A stretch of DNA of 43,427 nucleotides from DASPJR01 sp035628505 (GTDB taxonomy: Bacteria; Planctomycetota; SZUA-567; H5-PLA8). A model generated the notes under the pieces. That model made no database searches and was not told the DNA's origin. It was given only the letters and a program-made list of their open reading frames with translations. The DNA lies in contig DASPJR010000231.1 of the NCBI GenBank assembly GCA_035628505.1, positions 1 through 43,427 of the forward strand, in the 5' to 3' direction. The translations under genes and the position numbers were made by a program. Position 1 is the stretch's first letter. Every line of letters begins with the position of its first letter. This document shows, in pieces, positions 1-8,136 of the stretch.

Positions 1-2
1 CA

Positions 3-2399
3 GGTGCGGCGACAGTTCAGGCGTCCGACGATATGTGCTGCGACATGCCGAATCCGTTCGATCCGGTACCGATTCACACCGAAAGCCGCGGTGCCAAGTG
101 GCGGCATCCGTTTCACGACATGCGCATGACCATTGTGAATCACTTTAAGGTGATTCCCGGCGATCTGGATAACAGCGACCCGACAACCTTCGAAAAGCTC
201 AAGGCTGATCCGGCTTTTTATGTCGACCGGAAAGTTCAGTTCGAGATCTACTATGCCAAGCCCGGCTCGTTCTACAGGCCGTTCCTGGCGCTCTCGCAGG
301 AGCAGTACGTCAACTTTAGCGCCTGGGGCTACGGCACGGAACTGTGGACGAAGGAAGGGCGGCTCTCGATCCATCCGCTGTTCTACATCGACAAGCGGCG
401 CAAGGAACTCATCGAGAAGATGCAGAGCCTGCCGATGTACACGCCCGTGCGCGTCTGGGCGGAAGTGAAATCAAAGAGCGACAACTCGCCCTGGTTTGAA
501 GTGCTCGCCGCCGAAGTTATCCCCGAGGTTGTGCTGAGCACATCGACGCTGCGCCACATCGAACTGGGCGCGATGCAGATTGCCAAGACACGCTACGACC
601 TGGCGATTCCAGCGCTCGAAGGGGCACTGAAGCTGCAGATTCCGCTGAATGCGGAAACGAAGGTCTACTCAATGCTGTCGAAGGCCTACTTCGAACAGCG
701 CAACTTTGCCTGCGCCCGCTCGGCTCTCGTTAACGCCATCCTGCGCGACAAGAACAACGTTGAAAACCTGGTTCTGCTGGCCCGCACGGATCTGCGCATC
801 GAACGTGCCGAAGAAGCCAAACAGGCGGCCATGCACGCCATCAGCCTCGAGCCCTCGAATGCAAGCGCGCATGCCGAGCTAGGCCTGGCTCTGGCGATGC
901 TCGACGATATCCGCGGCGGTTATAAGGAATTGGATATTGCCCAGCGCCTCGCGCGCAACCAGCTGCCGGAAGCCAACCGCAACCGTGCCATGATTGCCCT
1001 GCGCGAAGGCAAGCTCGCCATCGCCAGCGAAGAACTTAAGCAGGCCGTAATTCTCCGTCCGCGCGACGTCGAGCTGAAGCTTGAACTCGGCGACGTGCAT
1101 CTGGCGATGAATGACATCGAGAGCGCACGCCTGGAGTACTCGCAAGCGCGCGATCTGGCCATGTCGCTGACGACCGTTCGACCGGAACCATTCTACAAGC
1201 TGGCCGTTCTGCTCAAAAAGCAGGGCGACATGGCTAAAAAGGATGGCAAGGAAGACGCGGCCAAGAAGTTCTACGAAGAAGCGCTGGAAAATGCCAAACA
1301 GGCGATTCTACGCGACGACACCTTCACGCCGGCTTACGGACTGCAGGCTGAACTGCTTCGCGCGCTGGGCCGCACCGAAGAAGCTCAGAAAGTTCTCGAG
1401 AATGGCGCCCGGATCCGCCGCCACGATCCGCTGATGCAGGAATACATCTACCAGCAGGCCGTTGTGCTCGGTGACTGGGCCGTCATGGAACAGACCACGC
1501 GCACATTGCTGGAAAAGAAGCAGACGGCCGAGCTCTACAGCCGCCTGGGCAATGTCCTTTCCAGCAAACCTGAACCGGATATGGCTGGCGCGGCGATGGC
1601 ATACGAGAACGCGGTCGCCAAGTCGCCCAATCGCGCGCAGGACTGGATGTCACTTGGCCATGCCCGCCTTGCGTTGAACGATTCAGCTGGTGCCGAGCAG
1701 GCTCTGCTGCAGGCGGTGAAACTGGACTCGAAGAACGTGGTTGCCTGGAGTGACCTTGCGCTTGCGCAGCGTGATCTAGGCAAGGTTGACGATGCAGTGC
1801 GCTCCGCCGAACAGGCCGCTGCGATCGAACCGACCGTAGCGTCCCGTCTGATCGTCGCGCTCACGAAGATTGAACGCGGCGCTCCTGGCGATGCCGAAGC
1901 GGCCGGCGAGCTTGCTCAGCAGCTGATCACGCAGACCACCGACGAAAAAGACAAGGCCCATGCGACCGCAATTCTTGCGGCGAGCAAGGCGCAGACGGGG
2001 CAGCTCGATGAAGCGCTGAACCTTTTCTCGGCAGCCAGCTCGCTCGCCGGCGAGAGCGCTTCGTATAATCTCTGGTACGGCACGGCGCTCTCCAAGGCCG
2101 GTGTGTACTCGGGAGCCGAAGAGCATCTGCGCAGCGCGATGGGAATGGCCCAGAGTGGGCTGAAGTCGTCCAGGGCCGCGCAGCGCATCTTCGATCAGGC
2201 CTCCAAGGAACTGAAGACGGCCCAGTCGCTGGCACGTAACAAGGGCAGCGAGAAGCCGGTCGTTGTCGAGAAGAAACCCGAGCCGAAGATCGAAGAACCC
2301 AAGAAGAAGACCACCGAAGTTCAGCCGCCGGTTGAGCCCGCCACGGGCGCCTCGGCGCGCAAGACGGCTCCGGTCATCGAAGAGCCGCCGAACAAGTAA
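3..2399 (+). CDS. TPR-repeat protein, 5' end outside the window
   Basis: At least 788 residues from the first ATG (base 33). The frame stays open to the left edge with coding-like residues (AATVQASDD), so the true start is probably upstream. Residues about 1-150 are a non-repetitive domain rich in aromatic residues. From about residue 170 to 700 helical tetratricopeptide-type repeats follow, recognisable by A/G/Y/A spacing such as AHAELGLALAMLDD and DWMSLGHARLALND. The tail (about 730-788) is Lys/Pro/Glu-rich and probably disordered. TPR arrays are protein-protein scaffolds, and nothing here indicates an enzyme. Whether it is exported cannot be judged without the N-terminus. A strong hairpin terminator follows at 2421. 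Confidence 0.85.
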   Translation, partial: GAATVQASDDMCCDMPNPFDPVPIHTESRGAKWRHPFHDMRMTIVNHFKVIPGDLDNSDPTTFEKLKADPAFYVDRKVQFEIYYAKPGSFYRPFLALSQEQYVNFSAWGYGTELWTKEGRLSIHPLFYIDKRRKELIEKMQSLPMYTPVRVWAEVKSKSDNSPWFEVLAAEVIPEVVLSTSTLRHIELGAMQIAKTRYDLAIPALEGALKLQIPLNAETKVYSMLSKAYFEQRNFACARSALVNAILRDKNNVENLVLLARTDLRIERAEEAKQAAMHAISLEPSNASAHAELGLALAMLDDIRGGYKELDIAQRLARNQLPEANRNRAMIALREGKLAIASEELKQAVILRPRDVELKLELGDVHLAMNDIESARLEYSQARDLAMSLTTVRPEPFYKLAVLLKKQGDMAKKDGKEDAAKKFYEEALENAKQAILRDDTFTPAYGLQAELLRALGRTEEAQKVLENGARIRRHDPLMQEYIYQQAVVLGDWAVMEQTTRTLLEKKQTAELYSRLGNVLSSKPEPDMAGAAMAYENAVAKSPNRAQDWMSLGHARLALNDSAGAEQALLQAVKLDSKNVVAWSDLALAQRDLGKVDDAVRSAEQAAAIEPTVASRLIVALTKIERGAPGDAEAAGELAQQLITQTTDEKDKAHATAILAASKAQTGQLDEALNLFSAASSLAGESASYNLWYGTALSKAGVYSGAEEHLRSAMGMAQSGLKSSRAAQRIFDQASKELKTAQSLARNKGSEKPVVVEKKPEPKIEEPKKKTTEVQPPVEPATGASARKTAPVIEEPPNK

Positions 2400-2420
2400 G
2401 CCGACGTTCCAGACGAAGCA

Positions 2421-2455
2421 AAAAAGAAGACGCCGCAAGGCGTCTTCTTTTTTTT
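2421..2455. terminator. Bidirectional intrinsic terminator
   Basis: A perfect inverted repeat has arms 2421-2434 and 2439-2452, loop GCAA (a GNRA tetraloop), and a T-run to 2455 on the plus strand. The A-run at the 5' edge gives a U-run on the opposite strand. It lies between the convergent TPR gene (stop 2399) and lipoprotein gene (stop 2487), so it can end both transcripts. Confidence 0.9.
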
Positions 2456-2486
2456 GTCTCCCAGCTTCAAACGGATTGCACGTCGC

Positions 2487-3329
2487 TCAGTCGGCGCGCT
2501 TTGCGGGCGCAGGCGCCGTCTTCTTGTCGGATGCCTCGGGTTGAGGCGCCTTTTCGATAGGCCACACCTGCACTGCCGGCCGGGCGCTGTTCAGCAGCTT
2601 GCCTTTGGCCTTGATCTGTTCTACCGCCGCGTCGAGAAATTCCTTGCGCGAAGAATAATCCTGCAGCCGGAGCGCAACGCGGTGGAGCGTGTCGGTGAAT
2701 TTGTGTTCAAACCCGTGCGAACGCAGCACGCCTTCGTAGGCCTCGGCCGCGGAGACGTCCGTCTTGCCCCAGTTTACGGTCGGGTTGTAGCCGCGCGGCT
2801 GCGACTCATGGAGTCCAGATTCGCGCGCCAGCTTCGCCACGCACAGCTCCAGCGGCAGGTCATTGAAGGCGATGGCGGGCCGCTTGGCGTAAAGCCGCGT
2901 CAGGCCGACGTCCGCTGAAAACAGAATCTCTCCCTGCTTGCGGCCCTTGCCGAGCGTCAGCGTCAGAGCGCTCCATTTGTCGTTTGCGTTCTTCTCCGCC
3001 TGGATCATGCGGTCCAGTTCCACGAGCAGCTTCGTGGAGGCCTCCGTCACCTCAGGGCGTTTCTGTTCAATTTTCGCGTTGAGATCTTTTTCGTCTGCAG
3101 CCTGTTTCTCCAGAACCACCTGCAGTTCGCGATACCAGGGCTGACTGTCGTTTTCCGAACGCACGAACACCGCCGGATCAGACGCGCTGATCGTGGTCGT
3201 TATGGTCGGATTGTAACGGTCTACGGCCGCCTTGCGGCAGCCACTGAAGGTCACAACCGAACCCGCCAGCAGCAGTGAACAAAGCCACGGCCGCACCACG
3301 CTGAAGAGAACAGAACGTCTGCGCATCAT
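2487..3329 (-). CDS. Predicted lipoprotein with secretin/STN-like segment
   Basis: About 280 residues from tandem ATGs at 3329/3326, preceded by GTGGAAACG. A longer reading from 3368 would put 14 unlikely residues before the signal peptide. The N-terminus is a type II (lipoprotein) signal: MRRRSVLF, a hydrophobic stretch, then TFSGC, whose Cys would be lipidated. After that comes an acidic/charged helical region (about 60-115). A C-terminal segment (about 145-215, FNDLPLELCVAKLARESGL onward) resembles the short beta-alpha modules of secretin/TonB N-termini. That similarity is by eye and weak. Function unknown; likely envelope-anchored. It lies downstream of ilvD on the same strand, separated by a heptamer repeat. 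Confidence 0.7.
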   Translation of the reverse strand: MMRRRSVLFSVVRPWLCSLLLAGSVVTFSGCRKAAVDRYNPTITTTISASDPAVFVRSENDSQPWYRELQVVLEKQAADEKDLNAKIEQKRPEVTEASTKLLVELDRMIQAEKNANDKWSALTLTLGKGRKQGEILFSADVGLTRLYAKRPAIAFNDLPLELCVAKLARESGLHESQPRGYNPTVNWGKTDVSAAEAYEGVLRSHGFEHKFTDTLHRVALRLQDYSSRKEFLDAAVEQIKAKGKLLNSARPAVQVWPIEKAPQPEASDKKTAPAPAKRAD

Positions 3330-3350
3330 CGTTTCCACTTCAACTACATC

Positions 3351-3380
3351 CCAAGAGCCAAGAGCCAAGAGCCAAGTGCC
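3351..3380. repeat. Heptamer tandem repeat (AAGAGCC)
   Basis: The heptamer AAGAGCC is repeated three times, then degrades to AAGTGCC. It fills the gap between the ilvD stop (3402) and the lipoprotein start. The same motif with the same AAGTGCC ending occurs at 35323-35342, there as part of a hairpin. Confidence 0.8.
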
Positions 3381-3401
3381 AGGAGCAGGAGCCTGACTCC
3401 C

Positions 3402-5066
3402 TCAGCTCGTGACGGCGCCTTCCGAAGCCGAGCGTACCGTGCGGGCATACTTAGCCAGCACGCCGCGTTTGACCTTCAGCTCGGGCTTGACCCATTTTTC
3501 ACGGCGCTTGGCCAGTTCGGCCGCATCCAGTTCTACTGCAAGACGCTTTTCATCGGCGTCGATGGTCACCTGGTCACCGTCTTTGAGCAGCGCGATCGGC
3601 CCACCGACCCATGCTTCGGGCGCCACGTGTCCGACTACCAGTCCATGCGTGCCGCCGGAGAAACGCCCGTCCGTGATCAGACCGACGCTTTCACCAAGGC
3701 CCTGCCCGACAAGCGCGGCAGTCACCGCGAGCATCTCGCGCATGCCGGGGCCTCCGACTGGACCTTCGCCGCGAACCACCACAACGTCGCCTGCCTGAAT
3801 CTTCCGTTCCTTGATGGCCTGGAAGCACGCTTCTTCGCCATCGAACACTTTCGCCGGACCGGTGATCTTGCGCTTCTTGAGGCCGGCGACCTTCGCAACC
3901 GAACCCTCCGGAGCCAGATTGCCGCGCAGAATAACGATGTGCCCGGTCTTGTGCATCGGCGCTTCCATGGGCTTGACGACGACCTGCTTGCGCTTGTAGA
4001 TGCTCGTGATGTTCTTGAGGTTTTCGGCGAGCGTCTGGCCGGTCACGGTCATGCAGTCGCCGTGCAGGAAGCCTGCGTCGAGCAGCGCTTTGAGCATCGC
4101 CGGCGTGCCGCCGGCCTTGTGCAGGTCGTACATCGCATAGCGTCCGCCCGGCTTGAGATCGGCCAGGTGCGGAACTTTCTGTGCGAGGCGGTCGAAGTCT
4201 TCGAGCGTCCATTCGACTTCCGCTTCCTTGGCAATGCCCATCAGATGCAGTACCGCGTTTGTCGATCCGCCGAGCGCCAGCACCAGGGTGTAGGCATTCT
4301 CGAGCGACTTGCGGGTGATCAGATCGCGCGGCTTGATGTTCTTCTGGACCATGTTGACGACTGCTTTGCCCGCCAGGAACGACTGGCGTTCTTTCGATGC
4401 GGCTGTCGCGGGGTTGCTGGCGTCGTAGGGCAGCGAGAGCCCCATCGCTTCGATCGCGGAGCTCATCGTGTTGGCCGTGTACATGCCGCCGCAGGAGCCC
4501 GCGCCGGGGCAGGCGTTCACTTCGATGTCATAGACGCCGGCTTCATTCAGCTTGCCCGCCTGAAACTGGCCCACCGCTTCGAAGATGGAGACGATGTCGA
4601 CTTCGGCGCCGTTTTCGGCCGTGCCGGGCATGATGCTTCCGCCGTAGACGAAGACGCTGGGAATGTTAAGCCGCGCCATGGCCATGACGCAGCCGGGCAT
4701 GTTCTTGTCGCAGCCGCCGAACGCCAGGATGCCGTCGTGGTTCATGCCGCCTGAGACGACTTCGATGCTGTCAGCGATAACTTCGCGCGAAACCAGGCTG
4801 TAGCGCATGCCCTGGTGGCCCATCATGATGCCGTCGGAGGCCGTGGGCGCGCCGAAAATTTGTGGGACGCCGCCGGCGGCGCGAATGCCCTCAATGCCTT
4901 TGCGCGCGAGGCGGTCCAGGTGCGCGTTACAGGGGGTGATGTCGCTATGCAACGAGGCGACCCCGATCATGGGGCGCGTAAAATCTTCATCCAGGAAACC
5001 TACCGCCCGCAGCATCGCCCGCTGCGGCGCACGGTCGGAACCTTTTCGAGTCAAATCTGAACGCAT
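3402..5066 (-). CDS. ilvD: Dihydroxy-acid dehydratase
   Basis: 554 residues, normal length. The enzyme dehydrates 2,3-dihydroxy-isovalerate and -methylvalerate to the 2-oxo acids in valine/isoleucine (and pantothenate) synthesis. IlvD/Edd signatures are intact: GGCDKNMPGC with Cys119 and Lys121, CPGAGSCGGMYTANT with Cys192, Cys46 in TPCNAH, and the C-terminal TDGRFSGGTHG carrying the catalytic Ser. Three conserved cysteines suggest a [2Fe-2S] enzyme. The start at 5066 is preceded by AAGGAG about 10 nt upstream. No other ilv/leu gene is in the window, so it is an orphan here. Confidence 0.97.
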   Translation of the reverse strand: MRSDLTRKGSDRAPQRAMLRAVGFLDEDFTRPMIGVASLHSDITPCNAHLDRLARKGIEGIRAAGGVPQIFGAPTASDGIMMGHQGMRYSLVSREVIADSIEVVSGGMNHDGILAFGGCDKNMPGCVMAMARLNIPSVFVYGGSIMPGTAENGAEVDIVSIFEAVGQFQAGKLNEAGVYDIEVNACPGAGSCGGMYTANTMSSAIEAMGLSLPYDASNPATAASKERQSFLAGKAVVNMVQKNIKPRDLITRKSLENAYTLVLALGGSTNAVLHLMGIAKEAEVEWTLEDFDRLAQKVPHLADLKPGGRYAMYDLHKAGGTPAMLKALLDAGFLHGDCMTVTGQTLAENLKNITSIYKRKQVVVKPMEAPMHKTGHIVILRGNLAPEGSVAKVAGLKKRKITGPAKVFDGEEACFQAIKERKIQAGDVVVVRGEGPVGGPGMREMLAVTAALVGQGLGESVGLITDGRFSGGTHGLVVGHVAPEAWVGGPIALLKDGDQVTIDADEKRLAVELDAAELAKRREKWVKPELKVKRGVLAKYARTVRSASEGAVTS

Positions 5067-5200
5067 GTGTCACCGTCTCCTTAAGCTTTCGCAAAGCGCA
5101 TTTTAAGGGATAAGGAAAAGTTCGCCAAGGAATATGCAGGCCTGCAGCGAGGACGATTAGGCTGTGCCCCGTTGCGTTCGTGTGGTAAAATGCGGCTGCT

Positions 5201-5452
5201 ATGGCCGAAGACCTTCTTTATATCTGCGAGATCTGCCAGACTGTTCTGACCGAGCACCATTGCAAGGCGCAGTGTCCCAACTGCGGCCGCATGTTCGACT
5301 GCAGCGATCTGCCGATCATGCAGGCGAATGCGAAGATCACGGACGATCAGAAAGTGGTGCCAAGCCCGCGCTCTGATCCGCGATTCCTCCTGCCGCAGGC
5401 CGTGCCCGGGGAGCCAACCGAGAAGCGGAGCGAGAATTCCGATTTGCCGTGA
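5201..5452 (+). CDS. Small zinc-ribbon protein
   Basis: 83 residues. The first 37 form a compact metal-binding module: Cys9/Cys12 (CEIC), His19-His20-Cys21, Cys25/Cys28 (CPNC) and Cys34. The remainder is Pro/charged and probably disordered. Such small zinc ribbons often bind nucleic acid or assist assembly, but no specific role can be assigned. It is transcribed divergently from ilvD, and the next gene on its strand is prfB, 136 bases downstream. Confidence 0.7.
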   Translation: MAEDLLYICEICQTVLTEHHCKAQCPNCGRMFDCSDLPIMQANAKITDDQKVVPSPRSDPRFLLPQAVPGEPTEKRSENSDLP

Positions 5453-5504
5453 ACACGCAAGCGGCACTTCCTGGCAGCGAAATTCAGAAGAATAAGCGCC
5501 CGGG

Positions 5505-5533
5505 TTGCGTCCATCACTTAAATGAGGTACAGT
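5505..5533 (+). promoter_or_regulatory. Possible sigma-70 promoter for prfB
   Basis: TTGCGT (5505-5510), a 17-base spacer, then TACAGT (5528-5533), about 55 bases upstream of the prfB ATG. Both boxes are imperfect; the call rests on spacing and position only. Confidence 0.3.
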
Positions 5534-5588
5534 AAGCTCTGCATTCGCGGCGATAAGGCTGCGAGAAGAAAGAGATTGGAAGCACATA

Positions 5589-6753
5589 ATGCCTGTTAAT
5601 TACTCCGCACTGAAGGCCAGCCTTGACGAGATCAGCGCCCGCATCGAGCAGCTTCGGGGGTCGCTTTGACGTCCCCGGACGGCTGCGGCGCCAGCAGGAA
5701 ATAGAAGCCTCGATGGAGCGTCCCGACTTCTGGGACGACAACCAAAAAGCGCAGGCGTCGATCAACGAGCTCAAAAACATTAAGGCAATCGTCGGCGACT
5801 TCCCGTCGTTCGAGCAGCAGATAAAGGATTTGTCTGAGCTGCTTGAGCTGGCGCAGATGGAAAACGACGAAGCCACGGCCGACCAGATCAAAGCCGAGAT
5901 TGAAAAACTCGACGCCGACACGCGGAGCTTCGAGCTGAAGTCGCAGCTTTCCGGCAAGAACGATCACCGCAACGCGTTCATCAATTTTCAGGCCGGCGCG
6001 GGCGGGACGGAGGCGTGCGACTGGACGGACATGCTGATGCGCATGTATGTGCGCTATGCCGAACGCCACGGCTTTAAAGTCCATTTCTTCGACGTGGATT
6101 TCAATGAAGAAGCCGGCATCAAATCCGCCACACTGAAGATCGAAGGGCCCTACGCGTTCGGCTACCTGAAGGGCGAAATCGGCGTGCACCGTCTCGTGCG
6201 CAACTCGCCTTTTAACGCCGACGGCAAGCGGCAGACGAGTTTCGCCGCCGTCGAAGTGACTCCGGAGTTCGAAGTCGGAGACACGGATATTGTCATTCCT
6301 GATAATGAAATCGAACGCAGCACCTGCCGTTCAGGCGGCGCAGGCGGACAGCACGTGAATAAGACCGAATCGGTCGTGCTGCTCAAGCACATTCCGACAG
6401 GCATCACCGTACGCTGCCAGATCGAGCGCAGCCAGCAGCGCAATGCGGTGCTCGCCATGGAACTGCTCAAAGCCAAGCTCGCGCGCAAACGCGAACTGGA
6501 GCGCGAAGCCGAGAGCAAGCAGACCTATACGGACAAGAATGAAATCGCTTTTGGCAGCCAGATCCGTTCGTACTTCCTGCAGCCGTATACGATGGTCAAC
6601 GACCACCGCACCGAACTGAAGGAGACGGACGCTCACGGCGTACTCGACGGCAAGCTCGATCCGTTTATCGAAGCGTGGCTGCGCTGGCGCATGCAGCAGG
6701 AGCGCAAGGCGGCGCTCGAACGGCGCCCGGCTCCGGCCGCGGTGGCAAAGTAA
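5589..6753 (+). CDS. prfB: Peptide chain release factor 2 (programmed +1 frameshift)
   Basis: RF2 reads UGA/UAA stop codons and triggers peptide release. The ATG at 5589 (after GGAAG) opens a 26-codon frame that ends at CTT TGA C (5664-5670). Skipping T5667 joins it to the +1 frame, which runs to the TAA at 6753, giving about 387 residues. The joined protein reads ...EQLRGSL-DVPGRLRRQQE, matching the family across the junction. RF2-specific SPF (RNSPFNADG) and the catalytic GGQ (SGGAGGQHVNK) are present. The in-frame TGA is an autoregulatory site, not damage: low RF2 lets ribosomes pause and shift. A small basic ORF follows 24 bases downstream. Confidence 0.97.
5655..5670 (+). promoter_or_regulatory. 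prfB recoding (+1 frameshift) signal
   Basis: CGGGGG (internal Shine-Dalgarno-like), three bases (TCG), then CTTTGAC. The E. coli element has the same order and spacing (AGGGGG TAT CTTTGAC). The slippery codon is CTT, the recoded stop is TGA at 5667-5669, and the base after it is C, which is the poor-termination context. Confidence 0.95.
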
Positions 6754-6777
6754 CTCGCGGCGCGAGCAGGCTGAATC

Positions 6778-6957
6778 ATGGCGAACAAAGCGAAGAAGAA
6801 AAAACTCCCGCGCTCGCTCGAACTCTTGAAGCGCCGCGCCGCTGGCATGGCCGCGGCGACGCGCGGCCGCGCCAAGGTGATCGAAGACAAGCGCCACCAG
6901 ACTCCGCCCGCACGCAAGCAGATCGACGCGGAGCTCAAGGATATGGACGAGCAGTAA
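6778..6957 (+). CDS. Small basic protein of unknown function
   Basis: 59 residues, starting MANKAKKKKLPRSLELL and ending ELKDMDEQ, with a Lys/Arg-rich first half and a more acidic end. The ATG lies 24 bases after the prfB stop with AGCAGG in front, so it is probably co-transcribed. The stop is 3 bases from that of the convergent phosphorylase gene. The basic N-terminus suggests nucleic-acid or ribosome contact, but no family was recognised. The ORF is short, so it could be spurious. Confidence 0.5.
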   Translation: MANKAKKKKLPRSLELLKRRAAGMAAATRGRAKVIEDKRHQTPPARKQIDAELKDMDEQ

Positions 6958-6960
6958 TCG

Positions 6961-7791
6961 TTAGAGCTCCCCAATCAGCCGCGAAACCACCCTCGTCAGT
7001 TTCGGTTCTGCCGCATTCGCGACGGCGATGATCTCGTCGATCTTTGCTTCTTCGAGCGCGTCGGGCAGGCAGCGGTCGGTGATGATCGTCGCGGCAAACA
7101 CGCGCAGGCCGGAGTGGACCGCAACGAGCGCCTCCGGAACGGTACTCATGCCGACCACATCGGCGCCGATTGCGCGCAGGAAGCGGTATTCGGCGCGTGT
7201 TTCGAGATTGGGCCCCGGCACGGCGACGTACACGCCGCGATGCGCGCGGATTTTTTCTTCCAGGCAGATTTCAAGCGCGCGGCTGAGCAGCTTCTGGTCG
7301 TAGGGATGGCACATGTCCGGAAAGCGCGGTCCAAGCCGCTCGTCGTTGGGGCCGATTAGCGGATTGCCGGGCATCAGGTTGATGTGATCATCGAGCAGCA
7401 CGAGGTCGCCCTTTTCATGCAGCGGATTCATCCCGCCGACCGCGCCGCTCAGGAAAAGCGCCTGCGCGCCGCAGGCCTTCGCCACGCGAACCGGCAGCGT
7501 GATCTGTTCGAAGCTCCAGCCTTCATAAAAATGGAAGCGGCCGTCAAAGGCGAGCAGTGGAACGCCGTTGAGCGTTCCCGCAACGACACGCCCGGCGTGG
7601 CTCTTTACCGTGGAAGCCGGAAAGTGCGGCACGTCAGAATAGGGCAGTTCGCGCGCGTTCTGGATCTGTTTAGCCAGTCCGCCGAGTCCGGTTCCGAGAA
7701 CAACGGCCGCCTTCGGAGTCGCTGGCAGAATTTTCTTGATCGCAGCGGCAGCAGCCTGGACGCGGTCGTACAGCGAGACAGATGCAGACAT
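6961..7791 (-). CDS. Purine nucleoside phosphorylase (PNP/MTAP family)
   Basis: 276 residues, typical for trimeric PNPs. The enzyme cleaves purine nucleosides with phosphate in purine salvage. Landmarks: VVLGTGLGGL (phosphate loop), FPASTVKSHAGR, GRFHFYEG, SGAVGGMNP, NLETRAEYRFL and GADVVGMSTVPEA. The base-contacting motif reads IITDRCLPD where 6-oxopurine PNPs have ITN, so an amino-purine or broad preference is possible. The ATG at 7791 has AAGGAG about 8 bases upstream. An upstream ATG at 7833 only adds translated intergenic repeat (NHEEHEE). It is the last gene of the yggS-proC-kinase-DUF167 series. Confidence 0.93.
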   Translation of the reverse strand: MSASVSLYDRVQAAAAAIKKILPATPKAAVVLGTGLGGLAKQIQNARELPYSDVPHFPASTVKSHAGRVVAGTLNGVPLLAFDGRFHFYEGWSFEQITLPVRVAKACGAQALFLSGAVGGMNPLHEKGDLVLLDDHINLMPGNPLIGPNDERLGPRFPDMCHPYDQKLLSRALEICLEEKIRAHRGVYVAVPGPNLETRAEYRFLRAIGADVVGMSTVPEALVAVHSGLRVFAATIITDRCLPDALEEAKIDEIIAVANAAEPKLTRVVSRLIGEL

Positions 7792-7800
7792 GTTAAACAC

Positions 7801-7835
7801 TCCTTCGAGTTCTTCGTGCTCTTCGTGGTTCATCC
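7801..7835. repeat. CTTCGTG-type short tandem repeat
   Basis: Degenerate 9-base units (TTCTTCGTG, CTCTTCGTG) fill the gap between DUF167 and the phosphorylase. Read on the minus strand they translate as NHEEHEE, which is a repeat artefact rather than protein. Confidence 0.7.
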
Positions 7836-7836
7836 T

Positions 7837-8136
7837 TTAAAGCTGCGCGATTTTCGCCGATGCGGCCGCGGCATCAACCCCATTTATCTGCACGCGCTTG
7901 TTGCGCGAAGTCTGTCCGCTGATCACAGCCACCTGGCTTTGAGGAACTCCGAAAAATGCCGCGAGCACCTCTTCGATTTCAGCGTTCGCTTTTCCTTTTT
8001 CGGGAGCGGCGCGGACCGCGACCTTCAAGGTATTGCCGTGTACTGAACGCACCCTTGAGACAGACGAGCCCGGCGACGCCAGGATTTCGAGTGTGACTCC
8101 TCCGGTGACCGGCCGAATCAGTTCTGCTGCGGCCAT
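7837..8136 (-). CDS. yggU: DUF167 / YggU-family protein
   Basis: 99 residues, the usual size. Family hallmarks are KVAVRAAPEKGKANAEI and VISGQTSRNKRVQI. The biochemical role is not established, although the fold is known. Its ATG directly abuts the stop of the FHA-kinase gene (UAAAUG) and there is no convincing Shine-Dalgarno, so translation is probably coupled. Its presence with yggS and proC matches a cluster seen in many bacteria, which supports the identification. Confidence 0.9.
   Translation of the reverse strand: MAAAELIRPVTGGVTLEILASPGSSVSRVRSVHGNTLKVAVRAAPEKGKANAEIEEVLAAFFGVPQSQVAVISGQTSRNKRVQINGVDAAAASAKIAQL

Noticed and set aside
3627..4754. 375-residue plus-strand ORF opposite ilvD
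   Set aside because: An open frame arises opposite GC-rich codons; ilvD is unambiguous on the minus strand.
5589..5669. prfB as a frameshifted pseudogene
   Set aside because: The TGA lies in a canonical recoding element and the downstream frame is complete.
7792..7833. NHEEHEE N-terminus for the nucleoside phosphorylase
   Set aside because: This is a translated CTTCGTG-type repeat. A good RBS precedes the ATG at 7791.
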